From positions 246,089,503-246,153,502 of the forward strand of contig NC_133661.1 of NCBI RefSeq assembly GCF_037893015.1: 64,000 bases of DNA. Direction: 5' to 3'. A program made the translations under genes and the position numbers. Of the stretch, positions 57,101 through 64,000 are shown piece after piece (the first letter of the stretch is position 1; each line of letters opens with the position of its first letter). Below the pieces are notes generated by a model that worked only from the letters and a program-made list of their open reading frames with translations, was not told the DNA's origin and did not search any database. The stretch is from Macrotis lagotis. Its lineage: Eukaryota; Chordata; Mammalia; Peramelemorphia; Peramelidae.

Positions 57101-58769
57101 GACTACATTGATTTTGTTTGTGTAGAAACTTCAAATTTATATATGTTTACATATTTGTGTATGATGCTTATTCTTACAAATTATTTTATGTACATTTCAT
57201 CCTTTCAAGAATCCTATAAGACATAACTAAGTATAGGGATTATCACAATTATAATTTTGGAAGTGAAGAAACTGAATTTTGGAGAAGTTACTTGCTTGAA
57301 GGCCAGACAGAACAGAAGCGCAGAATCAGGATTTAAATCTGTCTTCTGACTGCAAATACACTTTGTACTCTATACTGTTCTCTGCACTTTATGCTAGTTC
57401 TTATTGGATATCTGTCTTTACTGGCTTAGAAGTGTGTAGACCTCTAATGTCTCTTCTCCCACAGGTCTTACAGGAGTATATACGACTCGTGGAAGATGTG
57501 GACACAAAGTTGAATCTGGCTACCAAATTTAAGTGTCATGATGTTGTCATTGAAGTAAGTCCCAGAAGAAAAGGGCCCCTGGATTAGACCTTCAGTAGGC
57601 CCTTGAAGAATAGAAGAATACATTTAATGTCCTTAATTACCTGCTTGCTTTACTTTCTGTATATTGGGCTATGTAACCTGGAAAAAATTGGGCTGAAGCC
57701 AGGATTCTGTCCTGTTTTCAGCTGCCTTGCTAACTTGCTGTATATTCTCTAGTGAGTTGATTTATAAAAGGCTTCTCTCTCCACGTGGCTCTGTTGAAGC
57801 CCATCCATAATTCTATTATTATCCTCCACTCTAACCACCATAAATTTTATTTCTGGTATATTCACTTAAGAAGGAGGTAAGGAAACAAAATAGATGGTTT
57901 CTTTTGTTTTGTTATTCAGACATATCGGGATCTAAAGGATCGGCAGCAGTTACTAGCTTACAGGTGTAAGGTGGATAAAGCATCTGCAGAGGAAGAAAAG
58001 ATTGACAGCCTTCTTAGTAGTACGGTGAGCAACTTAGATTTGTCTTTCTGTCGACCTCAGGAAACAAACTGTTCACAAAGGACTTGCCAGAGATGTGCTC
58101 CCAAGCCCTAGATAGAATAATAGTTATCTGAACAGATGGTCTTTCAGATGAGTCTTGATGCCAGCATTGTTTTGATTTGAGCAGTATTTCTTTTGAGGTT
58201 TGGGATGAAATTGGAGTTATTATCTGAAGGTAACAGTTCCTCTCTGAGGGTCTTTGGGTTGGACCTCAGTTGTTGTGCATAGATTAAGAGTAAACTGGAA
58301 CTGGAAGACGAATTGAGGGTGTCTATAAAATGTTGGTTTCAAGATACTATATTCAAAACAACTAGACTCTTAGTAAGTAGAACTGGGTTACAATGGTGAT
58401 AACAAGTAGGTAGAATATCTGTTTAGTGATGGCTGACTGGCAGAGGGACTGACATTTAATCCCCTTTTTAGATATTTTCTGAGTCTGCTTTGTGGTAATT
58501 TTCCATTACCAGAATTTTTCAATGTTTTTATAAATTTCACCTGGAGGAGCACTAGCCTAATTAGTCCTGAAGATTACAAAGATAAGTTTCATGTTCCTCA
58601 TGGGAAGAGTTCTTTTTGCCTTTCCTTCACTCTGCTTGGAAATATGTTTTTGCTTTGCAAGCTCTTTAGTCTTTCTAGAGGGATACAGTTTGGGAGACAC
58701 TAAAGTCTAATACTGACCATACTTTTGCATTGTCTGTTCTTTTTTTAGCAAATTCGATGGAAGAACTAA
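36350..58769 (+). CDS. VIPAS39: VIPAS39 / SPE-39, VPS33B-interacting trafficking protein (complete, 19 coding exons)
   Basis: Nineteen exons (listed separately) join in frame to 1479 nt: 492 residues plus stop, one short of human. The N terminus (residues 1-110) is acidic and disordered-looking, with two poly-Asp runs ([12 protein letters not shown] and [20 protein letters not shown]). Next come the [12 protein letters not shown] segment and a long helical region typical of the Vps16 C-terminal family, e.g. [56 protein letters not shown] and [19 protein letters not shown], ending SSTQIRWKN. The protein partners VPS33B in the CHEVI complex for late endosome/lysosome and alpha-granule sorting; human loss causes ARC syndrome. 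The start ATG directly follows the exon 2 acceptor. No broken frame is seen. Confidence 0.98.
36521..36658 (-). mobile_element. Marsupial SINE, 80 bp after VIPAS39 exon 2
   Basis: tttttggcaaggcaatggg to gcaacatagctacccc, somewhat diverged. Confidence 0.82.
36938..37087 (-). mobile_element. Marsupial SINE
   Basis: tttttggcaaggcagtggg to ctagccacccc. Nearly full length. Confidence 0.88.
37278..37437 (-). mobile_element. Marsupial SINE
   Basis: T-run, caaggcaaatggggttaag, to cgccacctagccgcccc. Close to consensus; it retains CpGs, so it is relatively young. Confidence 0.92.
37641..37802 (+). mobile_element. Young marsupial SINE, 14 bp TSD
   Basis: Perfect repeats aagaagcaagggct at 37627-37640 and 37803-37816. 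It lies about 200 bp from the oppositely oriented SINE at 37278-37437. Confidence 0.92.
38080..38500 (+). repeat. LINE ORF1-like fragment
   Basis: One frame contains LRINYPSKL, similar to the QPRISYPAKL motif near the end of L1 ORF1p. Neighbouring text follows a common marsupial L1-associated repeat. Many stops; identity moderately sure. Confidence 0.45.
38840..39010 (-). mobile_element. Marsupial SINE in L1, 16 bp TSD
   Basis: Perfect repeats cttgggcagtcattta at 38824-38839 and 39011-39026. Its tail has grown into a (TTTA)n run at 38842-38874. Confidence 0.92.
39444..39588 (+). mobile_element. Marsupial SINE in L1
   Basis: ggggcggctaggtggtgcag to an A-run. It splits the L1 phrase gagctattataaatg. 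Confidence 0.9.
41111..41210 (+). CDS. VIPAS39: VIPAS39 exon 3
   Basis: It encodes residues 32-64 ([33 protein letters not shown]), with the second (GAT)n-coded Asp tract. It runs from phase 0 to 1, with donor gtaagt. Confidence 0.97.
41294..41450 (+). mobile_element. Young marsupial SINE, 16 bp TSD
   Basis: Perfect repeats aaaactaatgtccctc at 41278-41293 and 41451-41466, just downstream of VIPAS39 exon 3. Confidence 0.93.
42605..42751 (+). CDS. VIPAS39: VIPAS39 exon 4
   Basis: It encodes residues 65-113, a Ser-rich segment ([14 protein letters not shown]... to [13 protein letters not shown]). It is phase 1 at both ends, with acceptor tcatgtag and donor gtaaag. Confidence 0.95.
44368..44406 (+). 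CDS. VIPAS39: VIPAS39 exon 5 (39 bp)
   Basis: A very short exon encoding residues 114-126 ([13 protein letters not shown]), matching the human [13 protein letters not shown]. It is phase 1 at both ends, with acceptor actttag and donor gtaggc. Confidence 0.92.
44817..44881 (+). CDS. VIPAS39: VIPAS39 exon 6
   Basis: It encodes residues 127-148 ([22 protein letters not shown]). It runs from phase 1 to 0, with acceptor ttccctag and donor gtgcgt. Confidence 0.95.
45488..45544 (+). CDS. VIPAS39: VIPAS39 exon 7
   Basis: It encodes residues 149-167 ([19 protein letters not shown]). It is phase 0 at both ends, with acceptor atttcag and donor gtaaga. Confidence 0.96.
46075..46167 (+). CDS. VIPAS39: VIPAS39 exon 8
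   Basis: It encodes residues 168-198 ([31 protein letters not shown]). It is phase 0 at both ends, with acceptor taccag and donor gtgagc. Confidence 0.97.
46320..46640 (-). repeat. L1 3' end, interrupted by a SINE (46397-46533)
   Basis: Antisense L1 tail (ttttccaattatatgtaaag, cttccttcttcttttccttc). The repeats caatattcatttt and caacattcatttt flank the SINE as an imperfect TSD. Confidence 0.75.
47010..47043 (+). CDS. VIPAS39: VIPAS39 exon 9 (34 bp)
   Basis: It encodes residues 199-209 ([11 protein letters not shown]), as in human. It runs from phase 0 to 1, with acceptor tttcttcag and donor gtgagc. Confidence 0.95.
47140..47272 (-). mobile_element. Marsupial SINE, about 100 bp after VIPAS39 exon 9
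   Basis: tttgcaaggcagtggggtt to cacctaactgcccc. Confidence 0.87.
47729..47831 (+). CDS. VIPAS39: VIPAS39 exon 10
   Basis: It encodes residues 210-243 ([34 protein letters not shown]). It runs from phase 1 to 2, with acceptor ctaccag and donor gtgaga. Confidence 0.96.
48100..48420 (-). repeat. L1 3' end fragment
   Basis: ttttgagttttacaattttt, a C-run, aatagtcttcattcaaactc, ttctttctctggatacaga: antisense L1 3' UTR blocks. Confidence 0.65.
48877..48904 (+). CDS. VIPAS39: VIPAS39 exon 11 (28 bp)
   Basis: It encodes residues 244-253 ([10 protein letters not shown]; the Arg codon is split). It runs from phase 2 to 0, with acceptor ttcccag and donor gtaagt. Confidence 0.94.
49285..49385 (+). repeat. 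L2 LINE 3' end
   Basis: tccttgaggggcagggctg, ttagcacagtgtctggc, ataaacatttgttg: the classic L2 3' terminus in sense. Confidence 0.8.
49830..49903 (+). CDS. VIPAS39: VIPAS39 exon 12
   Basis: It encodes residues 254-277 ([24 protein letters not shown]). It runs from phase 0 to 2, with acceptor tctctgtag and donor gtaagc. Confidence 0.95.
50156..50433 (+). mobile_element. Long composite SINE
   Basis: Head gaggataaggcacagtgag, then gttcaaatccagcctcag. It continues into the extra 3' module (tctgggctatctccagtta, gaagagaaagtgagactga, cactcaaattcagttcaca, aaaaatgaaggat), as in the copy at 13729-14030. Confidence 0.8.
50434..50575 (+). mobile_element. Short SINE inserted at the end of a long SINE, 13 bp TSD
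   Basis: Repeats aaaaatgaaggat at 50421-50433 and 50576-50588. The target is the 3' end of the long SINE. Confidence 0.88.
50964..51120 (+). mobile_element. Marsupial SINE
   Basis: ggggcagctagatggtacaa to an A-run; ctttttgat repeats on each side (50955-50963, 51121-51129). Confidence 0.85.
51386..51536 (-). mobile_element. Young marsupial SINE, 16 bp TSD
   Basis: Perfect repeats gatatattagtatttt at 51370-51385 and 51537-51552, 115 bp upstream of VIPAS39 exon 13. Confidence 0.92.
51667..51742 (+). CDS. VIPAS39: VIPAS39 exon 13
   Basis: It encodes residues 278-303 ([26 protein letters not shown]). The acceptor is ttttatcag. The donor gttgga is weak but required by phase and homology. A minus-strand SINE ends about 130 bp upstream. 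Confidence 0.95.
52138..52272 (+). CDS. VIPAS39: VIPAS39 exon 14
   Basis: It encodes residues 304-348 ([45 protein letters not shown]). It is phase 0 at both ends. The first residue is Val where human has Ala. Confidence 0.97.
52883..52924 (+). CDS. VIPAS39: VIPAS39 exon 15 (42 bp)
   Basis: It encodes residues 349-362 ([14 protein letters not shown]). It is phase 0 at both ends, with acceptor ttttcccag and donor gtaagt. Confidence 0.94.
53318..53466 (-). mobile_element. Marsupial SINE within L2
   Basis: aaggcaatggaattaagtg to cacctagctgcccc. L2 resumes at attgagctttctag; attgagctttct also precedes the SINE as a TSD. Confidence 0.87.
53978..54119 (-). mobile_element. Marsupial SINE within L2, diverged
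   Basis: tttttgcaaggcaatgggg to catctaactgctc. Confidence 0.8.
54139..54173 (+). repeat. (CA)n microsatellite
   Basis: An uninterrupted CA run of about 35 bp. Confidence 0.95.
54697..54786 (+). CDS. VIPAS39: VIPAS39 exon 16
   Basis: It encodes residues 363-392 ([30 protein letters not shown]). It is phase 0 at both ends, with acceptor gttttccag and donor gtgggg. Confidence 0.97.
55142..55228 (+). CDS. VIPAS39: VIPAS39 exon 17
   Basis: It encodes residues 393-421 ([29 protein letters not shown]). It is phase 0 at both ends, with acceptor tgtttcag and donor gtagtg. Confidence 0.97.
56020..56870 (-). repeat. L1 fragment with a SINE at 56698-56841
   Basis: ccataatttgttcagtcattc, ttcaattgatggatacctc, tctaaaatggttggattat, gaaaactatctgttcatgtc: antisense L1 blocks in order. 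Confidence 0.75.
56698..56841 (-). mobile_element. Marsupial SINE, minus half of a close inverted pair
   Basis: tttttgcaaggcaaaggga to cacttagctgcccc. Confidence 0.85.
56896..57018 (+). mobile_element. Marsupial SINE, plus half of a close inverted pair
   Basis: ggggtgggcaagctagga (damaged head), cctgagttcaaatctggcc, cttgggcaagtcacttaac, A-rich end. Only about 55 bp separate it from the previous SINE. Confidence 0.83.
57465..57554 (+). CDS. VIPAS39: VIPAS39 exon 18
   Basis: It encodes residues 422-451 ([30 protein letters not shown]). It is phase 0 at both ends, with acceptor tcccacag and donor gtaagt. Confidence 0.97.
57920..58024 (+). CDS. VIPAS39: VIPAS39 exon 19
   Basis: It encodes residues 452-486 ([35 protein letters not shown]). 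It is phase 0 at both ends, with acceptor gttattcag and donor gtgagc. Confidence 0.97.
58749..58769 (+). CDS. VIPAS39: VIPAS39 exon 20, last coding segment
   Basis: Six codons (QIRWKN) and TAA follow the acceptor ttttttag, matching the human C terminus. Confidence 0.95.
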   Translation, partial: QIRWKN

Positions 58770-59790
58770 CTGGAAAGTAGTGAACCAAGGAACCTCCCTG
58801 TTTGCCTTCCACCTGTCCCCAAGAGAGAAGGGGGAAGCTTTTGCAGGAAGAGGTACTCTGAGTCACATCATTTGGGCCTATCACCAATAGGCAGAGCCTT
58901 TGCCTGGGACGGATGAGCCCTTAAACCAGAACATCTTTGAACTTAGTCTCAGACCAGATGACATCATGATGGCCGAGTCTTAAAGCTGTGATTTGCAAGA
59001 CCCTTCTGCCTGGGTACTTTTGTGAAGGTCGGAGGGGGTACTCTGTAGGGATCATTCTTACTCTACCTGAGAAGATAATTGGTTAGAAAAGAGGTGTCCT
59101 GGACTGAGGGTCAGTCAACATGGAACTTGAATTTTTCCTTTCAACCAGCGGTGGAACTGAATTTGGTTAGACAGTGGCTATTCTAAGTCAAGTCTAAAGG
59201 CAGAGACCAGATGCATCTACATCATAGAAGCAGAAAGAGGGTACTGAAGATTGCAGGGAATACAACAATGATAACTAATTCACACTCATTTTAGCCATGC
59301 CTTCTGAAATCTTTTTTTTCCAGCAGGTGTCCCTCTACTACACCACCTCACCTCCAATCCCAAGATATTGTGGTTGCTTTCTCTTGCACTGAGAATCCTT
59401 TTTGTGCTTGTGATGAGAGCAGATCCCCATTATTTCTTCTTCTCCTACCCCAGATCTAATGCTTTGTTTAGAGGTCAGATGTAACCTCCTCCAGGTTCCA
59501 GCAATGCTGGGAAATGCTCTCTTTGGACAGTTTCTCATTCCTTTAATAGGAGCTACAGGTAGGTATACCTGGGCTAGATCCAAACTTGGTCCTGCCTCTG
59601 GTCTTCTGTGGATTGTGATTTGGGGTTGGGGAGGATGTGTCACATTTTTTTTTTCCACCATGATTTTCACAAGGGCATCCTGTGATGCTTGATTACTATT
59701 TTGTGCCAAGTTTAGTTCCTCTCACTCTGGTGTCAGAGCTAGCTTGACCAACCCTCATTAAGCTTCTAATAAAACTGTTTCTATGCCTCC
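58770..59790 (+). other. VIPAS39: VIPAS39 3' UTR with poly(A) signal
   Basis: About 1 kb without a conserved frame follows the stop. AATAAA at 59768-59773 is the likely poly(A) signal. Confidence 0.75.
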
Positions 59791-59904
59791 CTAGCTGCCT
59801 TCTGTTTCTTTCCTTCCATTCTTGTTCAGAATGAACCTCACAACCCTTTTTCTTGGGATGGCCCCAAGTCAGTCTTAGTGATTCTGAGCACCTACTTCCT
59901 CTAA

Positions 59905-60150
59905 AGGACAGCTAGGTGGCACTGTGGATGGAGTGCCAGCCCTGGAATCTGGAAGACTCATCTTCTTGTATTCAAATCTGGTCTCAGTTATGTATTACTA
60001 GTTGCATGATCCTGAGCAAGTCACTTAACCCTGTTTGCCTCAGTTTTCTCTTCTGTACAATGAGCCAGAGAAGGATATAGTAAATCACTAGAATATCTCT
60101 GCCAAGAAAACAACAAATAGGGTCATAGAAAGATGTAACTGATGTAAAGA
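59905..60150 (+). repeat. Old SINE with second type of 3' module
   Basis: ggacagctaggtggcactg, B-box region attcaaatctggtctcag, then tttgcctcagttttctc and tctctgccaagaaaacaac with gggtcatagaaag. Confidence 0.7.
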
Positions 60151-61491
60151 TGTAACTCCTCTCAAAACAAGTGTAATCATTTTGGAAATAGCACAATGTA
60201 TAGAGAAGCAGGATGGCCTGGTGGAGAGTATTCTGCCTCTGAGTTAGAAGTTTTACCAATTAGTGGGAACCTAGGGGAACCTAGATGACTATGAAGGTTG
60301 GATTTGGTTGAACTAATTGACCTCTTAGCTCTCTTCTAAATCAAAGATTCTAGTGACATGACCTTAAGCAAGTCAGTTCATGACTTTAGGCCTGTTTTAT
60401 CTGGTAAGATGAAGGGATTGGACTGGATTTTTCTAAGGTGTCTGATGAAAAATTCTGACTGACCACACAGTGTGTGAAGTGGCAGGAGAAAGGGAGATGA
60501 TATACAAAGCAAAATGCTTCCCACACTATAGGTACATAAGTGTTTGGGGGATAATTTTGATCCAGACCTGTGATCTCATTGGTGTTGGGTTCACTGTGTA
60601 AGGAAATTTCCTCCATCGATATGGCAGCTTGTAAAAATTAAGAATATTGGGGGTGCTAAGAAACTGAGGGACTTAGCCAGGATCACATGATTAATATCAG
60701 AATCACAAGACCCAGAGTGTCTTTCTGATTGAATCAGTTTATCTGCCAATTCAGTGTTTAATTATAGGTATGTACATACACCATATTTTCATACATAGTC
60801 TGTCCCTCCACTTTGCTTTGCTGGTCCTTTCATGTTTATTTCTCACCATCCTTCCAGCTGTGCCTGTAGTAGCTGAAGAGGCAAGAGCCCCATTTGCTAA
60901 GTTGTTTATTGTTAGGTTGATTTTCAAGAAAATAGAATTAAGTTTGCTAAGTGATTTACATTTTAGAACATTTTTACAAGCAAACCTAGGTGTTGCAGAT
61001 CAAGTTCATTCCATGTGGAATATGTGAGCTACTTTGGACATATTGATGGCTGATTATTTCTGGTCCATCTCTCACTACAGTAGGTTTGACTGTTTCTTCA
61101 AAGTCTTTGGTATCCAACTACCTAAGGACTTTTTACTCCTCATGAAGCCTATATTTCACCTACAATTTGCTGGGACTTTGTTTTTGGGAAGGTTGGCAAA
61201 ATAATACAATGGGTTCTCCTAAAGAGATGAGAAATAAGAATACTTTTGAGTTGCACTCTTAGTCTGGCCACTGCCTTAAGACTTTGAGTAAGTTCCTTGA
61301 CTGCCACAGTGCTTTTTTTTTTCCATTGATAAAATAGGATGTAGGACCTTGGCAATTGAAGCTTATGGATCTCTAAGTTTTGGGTTAATCTTTTGGTGAC
61401 ATTTGAAGAAATAGCTAGGAAATGTCTTAGAGGACAGTCTTAGTAGGGATTATTTGAATATACCTATTAGCATTTAAATAAGCCCATATTG

Positions 61492-61650
61492 GGGTGGCTA
61501 GGTAGTATAGTGGATAGAGCACCAGCTCTAGAGTCAGGAGTACCTGAGTTCAAATCTAGCCTCAGACACTTAATAATTACCTGTGTGGCCTTGGGCAAGC
61601 CACTTAACCCCATTACCTTGCAAATAAGTAAATAGATAAATAAATAAGCA
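61492..61650 (+). mobile_element. Marsupial SINE
   Basis: ggggtggctaggtagtatag to a tail of aaataa and aagcaagc units. Confidence 0.88.
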
Positions 61651-62343
61651 AGCAAGCAAACTCATATTACCATCTGGGGGAAGATGTAATGATTTATTCT
61701 GGGAGGAGTTGACCCCTTTAAGACTCAGAAGCTCAAGCAATATGGTAGCTAAGGAATCACCATGACAACTTTTCTAGGTAACTCTTAAAGATCTATTTGG
61801 GTTTTGTCATCCAGGACAGGAAAAGCTGTGGAGCAGACAAATTCTCCAACTCACTAGTCTGCTGCTAGATCCAAACTATAAAAGGGCCTTCTGGTATTTA
61901 TTGAAGTTCTTTTTCATTGTCAAAAAAATCATGAAGTTTAAGGGGAGGAGAGAGTTATTTGGAAATATGGACTGATTGTCAGCTTGTTTCCTAAATTCTC
62001 AGGGAATGGAAGAATCCAGGGTAAGACGAGGTTTGAGACGAAACTGGTAAAGTCAGCAGTAAATCTAAGTCTGCCTTGGTAACTATGAGATTATAGGGCA
62101 TTTTCTCTTCTATTTCTCCAGGACAGAAAAGATATGGTAACCCTAAGTATGTGAGCTCAGTCATTGATTAAAAATGTGCCAGGACCTCTGTTCATTCAGA
62201 GAACTGGATAAAACTACCAGGTTTTGAGGAGGATAGAATGACTGTGGCCTTGAATTTTAGGTGCTGGCAAGCTGGGCTAGCTGAGAGGCTCCCATTCCCT
62301 TCAAGACTGTGCAATGTAGTCAAACTGATTACCTGTTTGGTAG

Positions 62344-62519
62344 GGACTGGAAGATATGGAAACTGTAGACCTGATGGACAAGCTTACTTCCCTGCAATTT
62401 GAGCGAGGGATTCAGAAGGAAGAGCTCCCTTGGCTATTTCTTCAGAGCCGTTCCCGAGGTTTGATGATCGAAGCCTGTGCCCATGCAGCTTTCTTCTGCA
62501 GACTACTATGGGCCTTGAG
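62344..62519 (+). CDS. NOXRED1: NOXRED1, probable first coding exon (CDS from 62356; 3' partial)
   Basis: From ATG 62356 the frame reads [54 protein letters not shown] and then a split Arg codon at a gtaagg donor (62519/62520). I recognise this N terminus as that of NOXRED1 (NADP-dependent oxidoreductase domain containing 1, P5CR-like). The position just downstream of VIPAS39 on the same strand matches human gene order. An in-frame TAG at 62341-62343 lies 15 bp upstream of the ATG, so the frame starts here unless an upstream exon is spliced in. The ggtag just before 62344 could be an acceptor, but its pyrimidine tract is poor; a start site upstream is the alternative. The predicted NADP-binding and catalytic parts lie beyond the window. 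The human protein has no settled function. Confidence 0.75.
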
Positions 62520-62699
62520 GTAAGGCCCCAAAAAACAGTAGATGGAGAAAATTATGGGTATCACTGATAACAAATGAGGTCTGAGATGTGATCTTATTAA
62601 GGGGAATTTACTTGAGCAATGGCAATTTGCCCTTACTGTATCCCACAACCACCAAGAACCATGCTATTCTATGTCCAAAGCCACTTAACTGGGATTCTT

Positions 62700-62858
62700 T
62701 TTTCTTTTTTTTAGTTTTTGCAAAGCAATGGGGTTAAGTGATTTGCCCAAGGCCACACAGTTAGATAATTATTAAGTGTCTGAGGCCAGATCTGAACTCA
62801 GGTGCTCCTAACTCCAGGGCCAGTGCTCTATCCACTGTGCCACCTAGCTGCCCCTTAC
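62700..62858 (-). mobile_element. Marsupial SINE, 11 bp TSD, in NOXRED1 intron 1
   Basis: ctgggattctt at 62689-62699 and 62859-62869 flanks tttttgcaaagcaatgggg to cacctagctgcccc. Confidence 0.9.
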
Positions 62859-63339
62859 CTGGGATTCTTAATTTGTGGCACTTTCTATGAAGCTGAGTAG
62901 ATTAGCTGTTAGACTGAGATCCTGGTGTGTCTCCCTCATTTGTATCAGAGTTAATATTGTTTTGTCACTTGGGTAAGAATTGGGCTTATTGTCTAGAGGT
63001 AGTGCCAGAACCTTTCTCTATAAGACCCTGAATTAGTGGTCATCTGATTCAGCCTTTTTCCCAAGGATGCTGACACTTACGACTAATTTAGATATAGATG
63101 TATTTCATTATTCGAGGGAAAAGATCACAATGGTTCTTGGAGTCTCCCCCCCCCCTCCAAATGCCAGGGCATAGATAAGAGATGTAAATGAATCATTTGT
63201 TCAGTGTTAGCCTTCAAGTTATACCTAGATTTTTGTAGTTGAAGATCATTTTTTCCTTGTGCTTAGATCTTGCCCTCTCTGAAATTAAACCCATTACTTC
63301 TTTAATGAAAGGCACCAAATCTAGATGTTTTTCTCTGCT

Positions 63340-63460
63340 CTAAAGTAGTGATATCAAACTAAAAAAAAAATAGGAGCTACATTTTAATCTGGTTTGAACC
63401 ACTCAGGAGTTTTGTGGGCCATGTGTGGCCCATAGGCCAATGTTAGATATTTCTGCTCCA
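63340..63460. repeat. hAT-like DNA-transposon fragment
   Basis: gtgatatcaaactaaaaaa, cattttaatctggtttgaa, gttttgtgggccatgtgtgg: blocks of a common marsupial MITE also seen at 11083-11295. Confidence 0.5.
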
Positions 63461-64000
63461 AAGTAGCTAACTTAAATGCTATGCCCCCAGACAGTGGACA
63501 TGGAAGAGAGGCACAAAGATGATATTTGGTTGATATGTTGGCAGGACTTCACTAGTTGGTGAGAGGGAATAATAAGAAACCACTTAGTTAATCTGCTTGG
63601 AACAGAGGAAAATGCTTCTAGAAAAGGACTTTCTAATATATACAATAGGATAGGCTCCTGGTCGTGTTTCAGCCAGAAGAACCTAAGTAAATTCTACATT
63701 TGTTGTGAATATGGAAACCTAGAGGTTCTATCATTGTTGAAGCATAATAAGATATAGTAGAACTCCTTTATCTAGTGTTTAGACTCTGCAACTTCAACCC
63801 TTGCTAACACAATCTCAAACTAGAAAAAAAAAGTCTTATATAAAAAATAGCTATTACAATATTAAGAGTATTAAATCTAGGCACTTGAATTCTGTAGGAG
63901 AGATCCTAAGGCTCTCACCTGGAGTCCTTATATTCTTAATTATTACACAGTTCTAATCAAGTTAGGTTATGTAGTTTGCTAGGTCATTGTTTTGTTCAAT

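Larger units (their letters stand above)
55229..57464 (+). other. VIPAS39 intron 17, L1 and SINE filled
   Basis: A/T-rich minus-strand L1 sequence covers about 56020-56870. Inside or beside it are two SINEs in opposite orientation (56698-56841 minus, 56896-57018 plus), then MIR/Ther sequence (57150-57370). About 55300-56000 is A/T-rich and not assigned. Confidence 0.6.
59791..62343. other. Intergenic between VIPAS39 and NOXRED1
   Basis: It contains an old SINE with a distinct 3' module (59905-60150), a CORE-SINE fragment (60190-60320), MIR fragments (60640-60740) and a young SINE (61492-61650). No CpG island precedes NOXRED1. I see no other gene. Confidence 0.6.
62520..64000 (+). other. NOXRED1 intron 1 (partial)
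   Basis: It holds a minus-strand SINE (62700-62855) with a target-site duplication and an old DNA-transposon-like fragment (63340-63460). I see no second exon before the window ends. Confidence 0.6.

Noticed and set aside
60770-61027. Plus-strand open frame of 85 codons downstream of VIPAS39
   Set aside because: A/T-rich, no conserved motif, no splice context linking it to NOXRED1.

Overview
This is a 64 kb piece of a marsupial nuclear genome. The main clue is dozens of copies of the marsupial SINE whose head reads ggggcagctaggtggc, with a tRNA-like A box (tggcacagtgg) and B box (gttcaaatcc) and a CORE-like 3' half. They sit among older MIR/Ther-type SINEs, L2 and marsupial-type L1. The exact species cannot be read from the sequence; an Australian marsupial is only a guess.

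Four protein-coding genes are present in an order that matches human 14q24.3 (ISM2 - AHSA1 - VIPAS39 - NOXRED1), seen in the opposite orientation. (1) ISM2, plus strand: five exons at 5664-16096 carry the linker, thrombospondin type-1 and AMOP domains; the signal-peptide exon lies upstream of the window. (2) AHSA1, minus strand: all nine coding exons (29809 down to 22677) join in frame to 338 residues, the human length. ISM2 and AHSA1 converge tail to tail across about 4.7 kb. (3) VIPAS39 (SPE39/VIPAR), plus strand: a likely non-coding first exon ends at 30530, and 19 coding exons (36350-58769) join in frame to 492 residues. AHSA1 and VIPAS39 share a head-to-head CpG-island promoter (about 29195-31015) with three ACTACA...CCCAG motifs of the ZNF143/THAP11 type and an ETS site. 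(4) NOXRED1, plus strand: one probable first coding exon at 62344-62519; the rest lies beyond the window.

The four genes are not a pathway. AHSA1 is the HSP90 ATPase activator, VIPAS39 works with VPS33B in endolysosomal trafficking, ISM2 is a secreted AMOP/TSR protein, and NOXRED1 is a predicted oxidoreductase. Nearly everything else is intron or intergenic DNA filled with nested retrotransposons, many SINEs still having perfect 11-16 bp target-site duplications.

I found no new multi-gene system. The best unexpected signal is a decayed copy of the VIPAS39 first exon and its splice donor at about 32005-32230. It is embedded in an old L1 that appears continuous on both sides. Other points of note are GC-rich MIR fossils inside the CpG island, close inverted SINE pairs in VIPAS39 introns, an L2 copy that received repeated TSD-flanked insertions, and a 400 bp purine-rich tract in ISM2 intron 1.
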